Positions 21,585 through 31,308 of a stretch of 64,000 bases of DNA are shown here, in pieces; the stretch's first letter is position 1, and every line of letters begins with the position of its first letter. The DNA lies in contig NZ_CP098023.1 of NCBI RefSeq assembly GCF_030440425.1, positions 1,787,501 to 1,851,500 of the forward strand. Reading direction: 5' to 3'. Origin of the DNA: Microbulbifer sp. MI-G (GTDB taxonomy: Bacteria > Pseudomonadota > Gammaproteobacteria > Pseudomonadales > Cellvibrionaceae). A model generated the notes under the pieces. That model worked only from the letters and a program-made list of their open reading frames with translations, was not told the DNA's origin and did not search any database. Both the position numbers and the translations under genes were made by a program.

Positions 21585-22258
21585 TGCAGTACAGTGTTGT
21601 TGTTCCGCTGCTGAATGAACGGGAGCAGCTGCCGGAACTCGCGGTGCAGTTGCGGGAGCTGCAAACCCCCGGCAGTTGCGAAATTATTCTGGTCGATGGC
21701 GGCAGTAGCGACAACAGTGTGGAGATTGCCACTGCCGCGGGCTTTCCGGTAATTGTGTCAGAGCGCGGCCGGGCCGCACAGATGAACGCCGGTGCGGCTG
21801 CGGCATGCGGGCACTGGCTGCTGTTTCTGCACGCGGATACCCGTTTGCCCCGGGGGGCTCTGGATGCGATTGCTGCGGCTGCGCTACAGGGGGCACAGTG
21901 GGGGCGCTTCGATATCCGTATTCGCGGCGACAGTGTCTGGTTTCCCTTGATTGCCACCTTGATCAACTGGCGTTCGCGTCTGAGCGGCATTGCCACAGGC
22001 GATCAGGCAATCTTTGTACGCCGCGCACTGTTCGAGCGCCTGGGCAGCTATGCCCGGCAGCCTCTGATGGAGGATATCGAATTGAGCCGGCGGCTGCTGA
22101 AGGTGGCGCGGCCGTTTTGTCTGCACCAGCGCAGCACCACCTCCGGGCGTCGCTGGCAGAAGTTTGGTGTTCTGCGCACTGTGCTGCTGATGTGGCGTTT
22201 GCGCTTTGACTACTGGCGCGGTGTGCCTGCGGCCTCTTTGGCGAAGCGTTATGAGTAG
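21584..22258 (+). CDS. TIGR04283-type glycosyltransferase (GT2)
   Basis: A 224-residue family 2 glycosyltransferase of the TIGR04283 group, whose members are annotated in arsenosugar biosynthesis. The GT-A nucleotide-sugar fold is seen in YSVVVPLLNERE, IILVDGGSSDNSVE and the metal-binding FLHADTRLP; a later GDQAIFVRR and MEDIELSRRL are typical. The GTG start at 21584 overlaps the preceding TAG by one base and has GGAGG eight bases upstream; the frame continues to 21536, but that part lies within the flavoprotein gene. It overlaps the next gene by eight bases. Donor and acceptor are unknown. Confidence 0.87.
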   Translation: MQYSVVVPLLNEREQLPELAVQLRELQTPGSCEIILVDGGSSDNSVEIATAAGFPVIVSERGRAAQMNAGAAAACGHWLLFLHADTRLPRGALDAIAAAALQGAQWGRFDIRIRGDSVWFPLIATLINWRSRLSGIATGDQAIFVRRALFERLGSYARQPLMEDIELSRRLLKVARPFCLHQRSTTSGRRWQKFGVLRTVLLMWRLRFDYWRGVPAASLAKRYE

Positions 22259-22892
22259 TGTTACCCACCACACACTGCGCCTGGTTGTGATGGCCAAGGC
22301 GCCATTAAGCGGCTATGCCAAAACCCGTTTGATTCCCGCACTGGGTGAGCGCGGTGCTGCTGCACTGGCGGAGAGACTGCTGCACCATACTCTGGAAGCC
22401 TGTGTGCGGGCGGACCTGGGGCCTGTGGAATTGCATGTGGTGCCGGACCCCTCGCACGCCTACTGGCGGGATTTCCCGCTGTCGCCCGGTATCAGTCTTT
22501 ACGGGCAGTCGCAGGGGGATCTCGGCCAGCGCCTGTGGCATGCCAGCAGAAACGCGCGGGCGCTGGGGCAGGGGCTTTTGCTGCTGGGCACCGACTGCCC
22601 GGCACTCACCGCGCAGCGTCTGCATACCGCGGCGGAGGTCCTGCAGAGATCCGATGCGGTAATGTACCCGGCAAAAGATGGCGGTTACGCATTACTGGGA
22701 CTCAAAGAGGTACAGGCGCGGCTGTTTGAAGACATCCACTGGAGTACCGCAGAGGTGGCGCAGCAGACGCTGGACCGATTGTGGGAGTGTGGAATGCACT
22801 GCCAGCGCCTGGAGGCACTGACGGATATCGATGAGCCCGGGGATTTAACCGCACTGCCGCAGGCCTGGCGGGAATCTGTCGATGTAGGCTAG
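22251..22892 (+). CDS. TIGR04282-type glycosyltransferase (GT-A like)
   Basis: A 213-residue protein of the TIGR04282 group, a GT-A/nucleotidyltransferase-like fold that regularly accompanies TIGR04283. Motifs are VVMAKAPLSGYAKTRL (like the nucleotide-binding loop of sugar-nucleotidyltransferases), LLGTDCPALT and PAKDGGYALLGL, and DIDEPGDL near the end. ATG 22251 overlaps the previous gene, so translation is probably coupled; the longer frame to 22206 is an overlap extension. It is the last operon gene. Its TAG lies in the palindrome CTAG, which also supplies the stop of the convergent mltF. Confidence 0.85.
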   Translation: MSSVTHHTLRLVVMAKAPLSGYAKTRLIPALGERGAAALAERLLHHTLEACVRADLGPVELHVVPDPSHAYWRDFPLSPGISLYGQSQGDLGQRLWHASRNARALGQGLLLLGTDCPALTAQRLHTAAEVLQRSDAVMYPAKDGGYALLGLKEVQARLFEDIHWSTAEVAQQTLDRLWECGMHCQRLEALTDIDEPGDLTALPQAWRESVDVG

Positions 22893-24367
22893 AGTGCCGG
22901 GGCTGTACCGCTCTCGGCCTCTACCGCGCTGCCATCGGCGAGCACCGTGGGGTTTTCATCGCCAGCGGCCGCCAGGCGCTGCTCCTCGATACGGCTGCTC
23001 CAGTTCAGCAGTGCCTGGTAGTGGCGGATATTCTGTACATAGGTCACCGGCTCCCAGCCCCGGGCATAGCCGTGCCTGGTGGTTTTGTAGTACTGGCGCT
23101 TGGCCAGCAGGGGCAGGTGATCGCGCACATCGGGCCAGCGGTCCGGGTTGCCGCCCATGCGCTCGGTGAGCACACGGGCATCTTCCAGGTGGCCGTAGCC
23201 AACGTTATAGGCCGCCAGTGCCATCCAGGTTCTATCGGGTTCACGAATACGTTCTGGCAGCTTGTTGCGGATCTGTACGATATAGCGGGCGCCACCTTCA
23301 ATACTCTCCGCCGGATTGAGGCGGTTGACCCCCAGTTCCTTTGCCGTATCCAGGGTCAGCATCATCAGTCCACGCACACCGGTGCGGGAACGGGCACGGG
23401 GGTTCCAGTAGGACTCCTGGTAACTGAGTGCCGCCAGCAGATGCCAGTCCAACTGGTACTGATCGGCAACTTTCTGCATGGTGCCCTGCCACTGGGGCAG
23501 GCGCTCGCGGCTGCGCCTGGCGAATGCCTGGGCGCCGCCGACATTCAAGCCGCTGACGTGCCCGAAGAATTCCTCGCGCAGTTGTGCAACCATGCCATTG
23601 GTATTGGCGCGCAGCATAAACAGGCGCGCGAGGTGATACAGGCTGTCGTCGCTGCTCTTGGGAAACGCCCAGGCCACCGGTTGGAACTGGGTGAGATTGA
23701 ACGCGACCGCGGTATTCGGGTAGAGGCCGCGGTGCACCGCGTAGGCGTTGGAATCCACTACGGCGTAGTTGTACTTGCCCTGCTGAACCATTTCCACCAG
23801 TTCCATGGTGTCCACATCGGAGATGGCCTCCCAGTGCAGCTCTGGATAACGCTTGGAGAGCTTGTTCAATTCCTCCGCGTGGGCACTGCCGGCGATCACC
23901 GCGACAGTCTTGTCAGCGAGGTCGCTGATTTTGCGCGGACGCGCCTCGCCCACGCGGTAAATAATCTGTTGGCGGATCTCAAAATAGGACGGGGAGAAGC
24001 GTACCTGTTCGCGGCGCTGGGGAGTCACGGTGAGGCCGGCGGCGGCAAAGTGGGCGCCCTCGGCGGGATCGCGCAGGCGCTCGAACAACTCGTCCAGGTC
24101 GTGTACATCGCGGATGACCAGCTTGACACCGATTTCCTCGGCAAAAGCGCGCAGCATGCCGTGCTCAAAACCGGTGGGGTTGCCGGAGGCATCCTCGTAA
24201 TAGGTGGTGGGCCCGTTCTGGGAAAGCACAACCAGCTCCCCTGAGGTCCGGATGCGCTCCAGGGTATCCGGCGCCTTGCTGGCGACCAGCAGTGCGGCAC
24301 AGCAAAAGAGGGCCAGCCCTTTCAACAGGCGGCGGACATAGCGCAGCAGGCGGCTTGTCATCATCAT
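22889..24367 (-). CDS. mltF: Membrane-bound lytic murein transglycosylase F
   Basis: Cleaves peptidoglycan glycan strands to 1,6-anhydromuropeptides at the periplasmic face. In 492 residues an N-terminal hydrophobic segment (about 15-30, signal peptide or anchor) is followed by a solute-binding-protein-like domain (about 40-265) and a C-terminal SLT lysozyme-like domain (about 295-450). The catalytic acid is Glu318 in SYQESYWNPRARSRTG, with the later GGARYI and LAAYNVGYGH motifs typical of family 1 transglycosylases. Three consecutive ATG codons begin at 24367, after GAGGGGA. It is monocistronic and converges on the arsS operon. Confidence 0.95.
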   Translation of the reverse strand: MMMTSRLLRYVRRLLKGLALFCCAALLVASKAPDTLERIRTSGELVVLSQNGPTTYYEDASGNPTGFEHGMLRAFAEEIGVKLVIRDVHDLDELFERLRDPAEGAHFAAAGLTVTPQRREQVRFSPSYFEIRQQIIYRVGEARPRKISDLADKTVAVIAGSAHAEELNKLSKRYPELHWEAISDVDTMELVEMVQQGKYNYAVVDSNAYAVHRGLYPNTAVAFNLTQFQPVAWAFPKSSDDSLYHLARLFMLRANTNGMVAQLREEFFGHVSGLNVGGAQAFARRSRERLPQWQGTMQKVADQYQLDWHLLAALSYQESYWNPRARSRTGVRGLMMLTLDTAKELGVNRLNPAESIEGGARYIVQIRNKLPERIREPDRTWMALAAYNVGYGHLEDARVLTERMGGNPDRWPDVRDHLPLLAKRQYYKTTRHGYARGWEPVTYVQNIRHYQALLNWSSRIEEQRLAAAGDENPTVLADGSAVEAESGTAPAL

Positions 24368-24781
24368 AGGCTGTCCCCTCTAGCTCGTCCGTTGGTGTTA
24401 TCGCTGTTATGCCCGGGATCTGATGCCAGTGTTGCGGCCAGGACTTGTGTGGCCAACGCTGTCTCATGCCATCAATTTTACATGATTTGGCGACAGGCTG
24501 ACCAATTTGGCTTTTGAGCCCTGTGATCTGTGCGCTTGAAAGCCTGCGAAGACTTGTGTACGCAATGCTTGCCCCCGATGCAAAAAAGAAGACTCTGGCG
24601 AAAAATGCTATCTACCTTTTGAATACCTTGATGGCGAATTAGTTCATGTGTCTCCAGGTGTCGGACAGGTGTGTTGGAGCGGCGATGCTTCAGGTACAAT
24701 TGCGCCTCTCAAATTTCCGGGGCCTTGTGCGCTCTTTCTTTCACGCTATTTTTCTCATACAGACAAGAGGCAAACTCCCGC
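24368..24781. other. mltF-purL divergent gap with weak promoter
   Basis: This 414-bp gap holds no recognisable gene. A possible purL promoter is the -10-like TACAAT near 24695, with a weak TGTTGG 17 bases upstream. The PurR-type palindrome expected in E. coli purL was not found by eye. AAGAGG near 24764 is the likely purL ribosome-binding site. Confidence 0.35.
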
Positions 24782-27700
24782 ATGCTAGTTCTGCGTGGTG
24801 CTCCCGCACTGTCGACATTCCGCCGAAAAAAACTGCTCAATCAGCTCCGTGCACTGCAACCTACGATTGAGGATCTCTACGCCGAGTTTGTGCACTTTGC
24901 CGATAGTGAATCACTGGATAACAGGGAGAGCGCGCTGCTCGAGCGGCTGCTCCAGTATGGTCCGACAGAGGAAAAGCGCGAACCTACTGGCGAGTTGATC
25001 CTGGTGCTGCCGCGCCTGGGCACGATCTCCCCCTGGTCCTCCAAGGCCACCGATATCGCCCACAATACCGGTCTGGCAAAAATCCACCGCCTGGAGCGGG
25101 GGATCGCCTATTACCTTAGCGGCGTGGCATTAACCGAAGCTGAACGCCAGGCCCTGGCATCGCAATTGTACGACCGCATGGTTGAGGTGGCGTTTACGGA
25201 TTTTGAACAGGCGGAGCAGCTGTTTGTAGAAGAGGCACCCCGTCCGCTACGCGGTGTGGATATCCTCGATGGTGGCCGCGAGGCGCTGGAGGATGCCAAC
25301 GTCACCCTGGGTCTGGCCCTTGCCGAGGACGAAATGGATTACCTGCTCGCCAGTTTCCAGACGCTGGAGCGCAATCCCACCGATGTGGAGTTGATGATGT
25401 TTGCCCAGGCGAACTCCGAGCACTGCCGCCATAAGATCTTCAATGCCTCCTGGACCATCGACGGCGAGGAGATGCCGCACTCCCTGTTTGGCATGATCAA
25501 GAACACCTATCAAAAGGGCGGTGACAATGTATTGTCGGCCTATGCGGACAACGCCGCGGTTGTGACTGGCAGTGTGGGCGGACGCTTTTACCCGGACCCG
25601 GTCAGTAGGGAATACAGCTTCAGTCACGAAGCCATCCATCTGTTGATGAAGGTGGAGACCCACAACCATCCCACTGCGATCGCGCCGTTTCCCGGCGCCG
25701 GCACCGGTGCCGGTGGGGAAATCCGTGATGAGGGCGCGGTGGGTCGCGGCTCCAAGCCAAAAGTGGGCCTGACCGGCTTCACAGTTTCCAATCTGCAGAT
25801 CCCCGGTTGGGAGCAGCCCTGGGAATCCAATTACGGCAAGCCCGAGCGTATCGTGACCGCTCTGGATATTATGATCGAAGGCCCCATTGGTGGCGCTGCG
25901 TTCAACAACGAGTTTGGACGCCCAAATATCTGTGGTTACTTCCGCACCTTTGAGGAGCACTTTGGCGGTGAGCGCCGCGGCTACCACAAGCCGATTATGC
26001 TCGCCGGTGGCTACGGGAATATCCGCGCAGAGCATATCGACAAGCCCGAGTTTTCCCCAGGTGCCAAGCTGGTTGTGCTGGGTGGTCCGGCCATGTTGAT
26101 CGGCCTCGGTGGCGGTGCCGCCTCCAGTATGGCCAGTGGTTCCAGCTCCGAGGATCTGGATTTTGCTTCTGTACAGCGTCAAAACCCAGAAATCGAGCGC
26201 CGCTGCCAGGAGGTGATCGACCAGTGCTGGCAGTTGGGTGAGAAAAATCCCATTGCTTTTATTCACGATGTGGGCGCGGGCGGCCTGTCCAATGCCTTCC
26301 CCGAACTGGTTAAAGACGGCGGCACCGGCGGTAATTTTGAGTTGCGCAAGATTCCTTGTGATGAGCCGGGCATGAGCCCGCTGGAAATCTGGTGCAATGA
26401 GTCCCAGGAGCGCTATGTACTGGCTGTGATGCCGGAAGACCTGCTGTGCTTTAAAGAAATCTGTGTGCGCGAACGCGCACCTTTTGCCGTTGTGGGTGAG
26501 GCGACTGCAGACAAGCACCTGCTGCTGAACGACACCAGGTTTGAGTCCAGGCCGGTGGACCTGCCGATGTCTGTGCTGTTCGGCAAACCGCCGCGCATGC
26601 ACCGCAAGGCGGAAACACATGCGGTTGACACCAGGGCGTTTTCCACTGCGGATATCGACCTCAAGACAGCCGCCGAACGGGTGCTGCGCCTGCCCACTGT
26701 GGCGAGCAAGAGTTTTCTGATCACCATTGGCGACCGCTCTGTCACCGGCCAGGTATCCCGCGATCAGATGGTCGGCCCCTGGCAGGTGCCGGTAGCGGAT
26801 TGTGCCGTGACCACCGTCGCCTACGACAGCTATGCCGGTGAGGCCATGTCCATGGGGGAGCGCACACCTGTGGCCCTGTTGGATGCCCCCGCTTCCGGTC
26901 GCCTGGCGGTGGGGGAAGCGATCACCAATATCGCCTGTACCCCGGTGAGGCAGCTCTCCGATATCAAACTCTCCGCCAACTGGATGTGTGCCGCGGGCCA
27001 CCCGGGCGAAGAGGAAAAACTCTACCGCACCGTGGAGGCGGTGGGCATGGAGCTGTGCCCGGTGCTGGGCATTACCATTCCGGTGGGCAAGGATTCCATG
27101 TCCATGCGCACCGCCTGGGAGGACGAAGGCGAGCAGAAAGCGGTGACTGCACCGCTGTCTCTGGTAATCTCCGCCTTTACCCCGGTGACCGATGTGCGCA
27201 AAACGGTGACGCCACAGCTGCGCACTGACAAGGGCGATAGCGAGCTACTGTTGATCGACCTGGGGGCGGGTAAAAACCGCCTGGGCGGCTCCTGCCTGGC
27301 GCAGGTCTATAACGAACTGGGTGACGAACCTGCCGATCTGGACGACGCCGGAAAACTGAAAAGTTTCTTCGAGGTGGTACAGCAGGCTCTGCAGGAAGGC
27401 CTGATCATGGCCTACCACGACCGCGCCGATGGGGGTCTTTTCACCACCCTGGCGGAAATGGGCTTTGCCGGCCGGGTGGGTATGGATGTGGAAATCTACG
27501 AACTGGGTGAAGATCCGGTAGCCGCACTGTTCAGTGAAGAGCTGGGTGCCGTGTTACAGGTTCCCGCCTGTGAGGCGGATATGCTGGTGCAGCGCTTTGC
27601 CGCTGTCGGTGTGCCCGCCCACCAGATCGGTTACCTGAATCACAGCGAGCACCTGTGTATCACCAATAACGGGGTTGAAATCTTCAGGCGCGCCCGTGCC

Positions 27701-28648
27701 GAGCTGCAACAGATCTGGTCGGAAACCAGTTTCCGTATCCAGTCCCTGCGTGATAACGCCCACTGCGCTGAGCAGGAATTTGCCGCAATTACCCAGCAAG
27801 ATCCGGGCCTGTCAGTCAATCTTACCTTTGATATCAACGAAGATATCAGCGCGCCTTATATAGCCAAAGGTGTTCGCCCGAAAGTCGCAATACTGCGCGA
27901 GCAGGGGGTAAACAGCCAGGTGGAGATGGCGCACGCTTTCCACCGCGCCGGCTTCAGTGCGGTCGATGTGCATATGAGCGACATCCTCTCTGGTCGTGTA
28001 GCGCTGGATGCGTTCAAGGGCCTGGTGGGCTGTGGTGGGTTCTCTTACGGTGACGTACTCGGTGCCGGTGAGGGCTGGGGCAAAACCATCCTGTTTAACG
28101 ACCGTGCCCGCGACCAGTTTGCAGGTTTTTTCAACCGCACGGATACCTTCGGCCTGGGGGTGTGTAACGGCTGCCAGATGTTCTCCGTGATCAAGGCATT
28201 GATCCCCGGAGCAGGCCACTGGCCGCGCTTTGTACGCAACCTGTCCGAGCAGTATGAGGCGCGCTTTGCCCTGGTGGGAATTGAAGACTCTCCTTCAGTA
28301 CTGTTTAAAGGCATGGCGGGCACTTACATGCCGGTAGCTGTTGCCCACGGCGAAGGCCGTGTGGAATTTGCCAACCAGCAGGCGCTGGAACTGTGTGAAG
28401 CTTCCGACACCATCGCCATGCGTTACCTGAATAACAACGGCGAGATTGCCCAGACTTATCCGGCCAACCCCAATGGCTCGGTCAATGGTATTACCGCCCT
28501 GTGTTCAGAGGATGGTCGCGTCACCATTATGATGCCACATCCGGAACGCGTTGCCCGTACGGTCAGTAACAGCTGGCATCGGGATGAATGGCAGGAAGAT
28601 TCCGGTTGGATGCGCCTGTTCCGCAATGCGCGGGTATTTGTCGATTGA
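24782..28648 (+). CDS. purL: Phosphoribosylformylglycinamidine synthase
   Basis: Large single-chain FGAM synthase of purine biosynthesis: converts FGAR, ATP and glutamine to FGAM. ATG 24782 gives 1288 residues (E. coli 1295), starting [19 protein letters not shown]; the frame extends upstream to 24671 but loses family similarity. Order: N-terminal PurS-like and linker domains (to about 210), two AIRS-type ATPase halves (motifs such as [41 protein letters not shown]), and a C-terminal class I glutaminase. The glutaminase triad is Cys1128 in GVCNGCQM, with His1253 and Glu1255 in MPHPERV. It is monocistronic here. Confidence 0.98.
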   Translation: MLVLRGAPALSTFRRKKLLNQLRALQPTIEDLYAEFVHFADSESLDNRESALLERLLQYGPTEEKREPTGELILVLPRLGTISPWSSKATDIAHNTGLAKIHRLERGIAYYLSGVALTEAERQALASQLYDRMVEVAFTDFEQAEQLFVEEAPRPLRGVDILDGGREALEDANVTLGLALAEDEMDYLLASFQTLERNPTDVELMMFAQANSEHCRHKIFNASWTIDGEEMPHSLFGMIKNTYQKGGDNVLSAYADNAAVVTGSVGGRFYPDPVSREYSFSHEAIHLLMKVETHNHPTAIAPFPGAGTGAGGEIRDEGAVGRGSKPKVGLTGFTVSNLQIPGWEQPWESNYGKPERIVTALDIMIEGPIGGAAFNNEFGRPNICGYFRTFEEHFGGERRGYHKPIMLAGGYGNIRAEHIDKPEFSPGAKLVVLGGPAMLIGLGGGAASSMASGSSSEDLDFASVQRQNPEIERRCQEVIDQCWQLGEKNPIAFIHDVGAGGLSNAFPELVKDGGTGGNFELRKIPCDEPGMSPLEIWCNESQERYVLAVMPEDLLCFKEICVRERAPFAVVGEATADKHLLLNDTRFESRPVDLPMSVLFGKPPRMHRKAETHAVDTRAFSTADIDLKTAAERVLRLPTVASKSFLITIGDRSVTGQVSRDQMVGPWQVPVADCAVTTVAYDSYAGEAMSMGERTPVALLDAPASGRLAVGEAITNIACTPVRQLSDIKLSANWMCAAGHPGEEEKLYRTVEAVGMELCPVLGITIPVGKDSMSMRTAWEDEGEQKAVTAPLSLVISAFTPVTDVRKTVTPQLRTDKGDSELLLIDLGAGKNRLGGSCLAQVYNELGDEPADLDDAGKLKSFFEVVQQALQEGLIMAYHDRADGGLFTTLAEMGFAGRVGMDVEIYELGEDPVAALFSEELGAVLQVPACEADMLVQRFAAVGVPAHQIGYLNHSEHLCITNNGVEIFRRARAELQQIWSETSFRIQSLRDNAHCAEQEFAAITQQDPGLSVNLTFDINEDISAPYIAKGVRPKVAILREQGVNSQVEMAHAFHRAGFSAVDVHMSDILSGRVALDAFKGLVGCGGFSYGDVLGAGEGWGKTILFNDRARDQFAGFFNRTDTFGLGVCNGCQMFSVIKALIPGAGHWPRFVRNLSEQYEARFALVGIEDSPSVLFKGMAGTYMPVAVAHGEGRVEFANQQALELCEASDTIAMRYLNNNGEIAQTYPANPNGSVNGITALCSEDGRVTIMMPHPERVARTVSNSWHRDEWQEDSGWMRLFRNARVFVD

Positions 28649-28882
28649 GGCGTATCGGTTTGCACCCCAGGCCCAGAGCCAGGGATTTGTGACAGTATTG
28701 ACAGGAGCTTACCGTTGTTCGGCCATGCCCCTTGCAATGGTCGGTAGTCCTGCGGAATTGTTTGGTGTTTCCGGGGCTTACTATGGCCGGTAACCGGTGC
28801 TGGCTTCTGTCCATTATTTCTGGGCCTCTGCCGGGCTCATACTATCAGCTTATGCGAAATCCGTAATTGGAACCGATAAGAA

Positions 28883-29440
28883 TTGACGATCAAGAATACA
28901 GAGCAGCTGATTGATTATGTCAATCGCGGAAATAAGGTGAAGTACCTATTCTTCTGGGGACACAGGAAACCGAAGAAAGGCATATCGAAGTCTTGTTTGA
29001 GTCAGTGGTATGAATCACCTTTTGAATCTGACGGCAACAGGTTTCACACTGCCGAACATTTCATGATGTATGAAAAAGCAAAACTGTTTGGCGATAATTC
29101 CGCTGCAGAAAATTCCCTTGCCGTGGCTGATCCAGGTGCCGCTAAAGCAATTGGCCGTCAGGTTGAAGGATTTGATCAAGAGCTTTGGGATAAGAAAAAA
29201 TTCGATATCGTTGTGCAGGCAAATTTGGCGAAATTTAAAGGTAACCAAGCGCTGAAAGAATTTTTATTGAATACTGGTGATCGGGTGCTGGTTGAAGCGA
29301 GCCCTGTGGATAAGGTTTGGGGCGTAGGTCTGGCTGAAGATGATGACAAATGTCAAAATCCCAAAAAATGGAAAGGCTTAAATCTATTGGGCTTTGCCTT
29401 AATGGCCGTTCGCAGCAAACTGAGAGAGAGTGATACATAA
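28883..29440 (+). CDS. NADAR family protein (YbiA-like)
   Basis: A 185-residue member of the NADAR/YbiA family, recognised by the aromatic start YLFFWGHRKPKKG, the SQWYESPFESDGNRFHTAEHFMMYEKA run (residues about 41-67), DKKKFDIVVQANLAKF and the C-terminal VWGVGL. YbiA relatives are N-glycosidases that hydrolyse riboflavin-pathway intermediates; others remove ADP-ribose from guanine bases in DNA. Which applies here cannot be told from sequence. The first usable codon is TTG at 28883, with no ATG before residue 60 and only a weak ribosome-binding site, so expression may be low. It stands alone between purL and maeA. Confidence 0.85.
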   Translation: MTIKNTEQLIDYVNRGNKVKYLFFWGHRKPKKGISKSCLSQWYESPFESDGNRFHTAEHFMMYEKAKLFGDNSAAENSLAVADPGAAKAIGRQVEGFDQELWDKKKFDIVVQANLAKFKGNQALKEFLLNTGDRVLVEASPVDKVWGVGLAEDDDKCQNPKKWKGLNLLGFALMAVRSKLRESDT

Positions 29441-29547
29441 CAAGTGCCTGCACGATCGCAAATGCTGTGTATCTGCTGGATTTGCACCGCTTTGTGGCTT
29501 CGGCCCGTACCGCAGGCGCCTGACTTGCCTATTGGAAAAACCACGCT

Positions 29548-31227
29548 ATGAGCAACCACGACAAGCGTCCGCTTTATATTCCCCACGCAGGGCCCTCCCT
29601 GCTGGAGATGCCGCTGTTGAACAAAGGCAGTGCATTCACGCTTGAAGAGCGCCTTGAGTTCAACCTGGCGGGACTTCTGCCGAACACCGTGGAGACCATC
29701 GAAGAGCAGGCGCGCCGGGCTTATCACCAGTATCAGCATTGCAAGACAGACCTCGACAAGCATATTTACCTGAGGGCCATTCAGGATGACAACGAAACCC
29801 TGTTTTTTTACCTGATTGAGCACCATATCAAGGAAATGCTGCCGATCATTTATACCCCCACGGTTGGTGCCGCCTGTGAGGAGTTTTCCAATATTTACCG
29901 CGACCACCGCGGCCTGTTCATCTCCTACCCGGATCGCGAGTATATGGACGATATGCTGCGCAGCGCCACCAAGGAGAACGTCAAGGTGATTGTTGTGACC
30001 GATGGCGAACGCATTTTGGGCCTCGGTGACCAGGGTATCGGTGGGATGGGTATTCCTATCGGCAAGTTGTCCCTGTATACCGCCTGTGCCGGCATCAGCC
30101 CCGCCTATACCCTGCCTGTGGCGCTGGATGTGGGCACCAACAACCGCAACTTGCTGAGTGATCCCATGTATATGGGATGGCGACATGAACGGGTTTGCCA
30201 GGAGGATTACGATGCATTCCTCGAGCAGTTTATCGCTGCGGTAAAACGCCGGTGGCCAAAAGTACTGGTGCAGTTTGAGGACTTTGCCCAGACCAATGCC
30301 ATGCCGCTGCTGCACCGTTATCGCGAACAGCTGTGCTGTTTTAATGATGATATACAGGGTACTGCATCGGTGGCGCTGGGCACCATTTTGGCGGCTTGCA
30401 AGGTCTGGCAGGAATCCGTTGCGGCCCAGCGCGCCGTTATTGTCGGTGCCGGTTCCGCGGGCTGTGGTATTGCCGAGCAGATCGTGCGTGCCATGGTGCA
30501 GGCGGGCCTCAGCGATGCGCAAGCGCGCGCGCGTATTTTTATGTACGACCGCTACGGACTGGTGACTGCGGACATGCAGGGGTTGCACGACTTTCAGGCG
30601 GCGTTGGCTCAGGACCCGAAAGCCTATGCGGAGGCCCGGGAGTGGGATCTGCAGACCCTGATCGGCAAAGTGGGCCCAAGTATCCTGATAGGCGTCTCGG
30701 GACAGGGAGGGCTGTTTACCCAGCAGGTGGTCGAAGCTTTGCACGGGAGTTGTCCCCGCCCCCTGGTGATGCCGTTATCCAACCCCACTTCCCGGGCCGA
30801 AGCGACGCCCGCGGAGATTTATACCTGGACCAATGGCGAGGCCCTGGTGGCAACCGGCAGCCCTTTCGCGGCGGTGGAAATAGGGGGGCATTCTATCGCT
30901 GTGGCCCAATGCAATAACGTCTATATTTTCCCTGGCATTGGTCTCGGCGTGATTGCCGCCGGTGCAACGCAGGTGACCGACGGCATGTTGATGGCGGCAT
31001 CCAACGCCCTGGCCGAGCAGGCGCCGGTGGTCAAACACGGCGAGGGTGCGCTGCTGCCGCATTTGAGTACTATCCGCGCGCTGAGCAAGCATATTGCCCG
31101 GGCTGTTGCGGCTCAGGCCCAGTTGGATGGGGTTGCGCCAAAAGTCAGTGGAGAAAACCTGGAACGGTCCCTGGCACGCAATTTCTGGCGGGCCGATTAC
31201 CGCAATTATCGTCGCCGCTCTTTCTAA
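29548..31227 (+). CDS. maeA: NAD-dependent malic enzyme
   Basis: Oxidatively decarboxylates malate to pyruvate with NAD+, linking the TCA cycle to gluconeogenesis and acetyl-CoA supply. The length of 559 residues is close to E. coli MaeA (565) and unlike the shorter or phosphotransacetylase-fused MaeB. Features include [15 protein letters not shown] with the catalytic Tyr, [19 protein letters not shown], the metal-binding FEDFAQTNA and [12 protein letters not shown], the dinucleotide fold [15 protein letters not shown], and [17 protein letters not shown] 29548 follows TGGAAA. It converges on the patatin gene; no terminator was seen between them. Confidence 0.95.
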   Translation: MSNHDKRPLYIPHAGPSLLEMPLLNKGSAFTLEERLEFNLAGLLPNTVETIEEQARRAYHQYQHCKTDLDKHIYLRAIQDDNETLFFYLIEHHIKEMLPIIYTPTVGAACEEFSNIYRDHRGLFISYPDREYMDDMLRSATKENVKVIVVTDGERILGLGDQGIGGMGIPIGKLSLYTACAGISPAYTLPVALDVGTNNRNLLSDPMYMGWRHERVCQEDYDAFLEQFIAAVKRRWPKVLVQFEDFAQTNAMPLLHRYREQLCCFNDDIQGTASVALGTILAACKVWQESVAAQRAVIVGAGSAGCGIAEQIVRAMVQAGLSDAQARARIFMYDRYGLVTADMQGLHDFQAALAQDPKAYAEAREWDLQTLIGKVGPSILIGVSGQGGLFTQQVVEALHGSCPRPLVMPLSNPTSRAEATPAEIYTWTNGEALVATGSPFAAVEIGGHSIAVAQCNNVYIFPGIGLGVIAAGATQVTDGMLMAASNALAEQAPVVKHGEGALLPHLSTIRALSKHIARAVAAQAQLDGVAPKVSGENLERSLARNFWRADYRNYRRRSF

Positions 31228-31308
31228 CGAACTTTTTCCACGGTTCACAAACAAGCTGCGCTATGGTGTCCGCTGATGAACAGACGACACGCAGCCGATT
31301 TGCTTCTC

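Noticed and set aside
23021-24244. A 407-codon plus-strand frame over mltF
   Set aside because: mltF shows both expected domains and its catalytic Glu; the plus frame is a shadow.
25247-27001. A 584-codon minus-strand frame inside purL
   Set aside because: Composition is that of an antisense shadow of a GC-rich gene and no family motif is seen.
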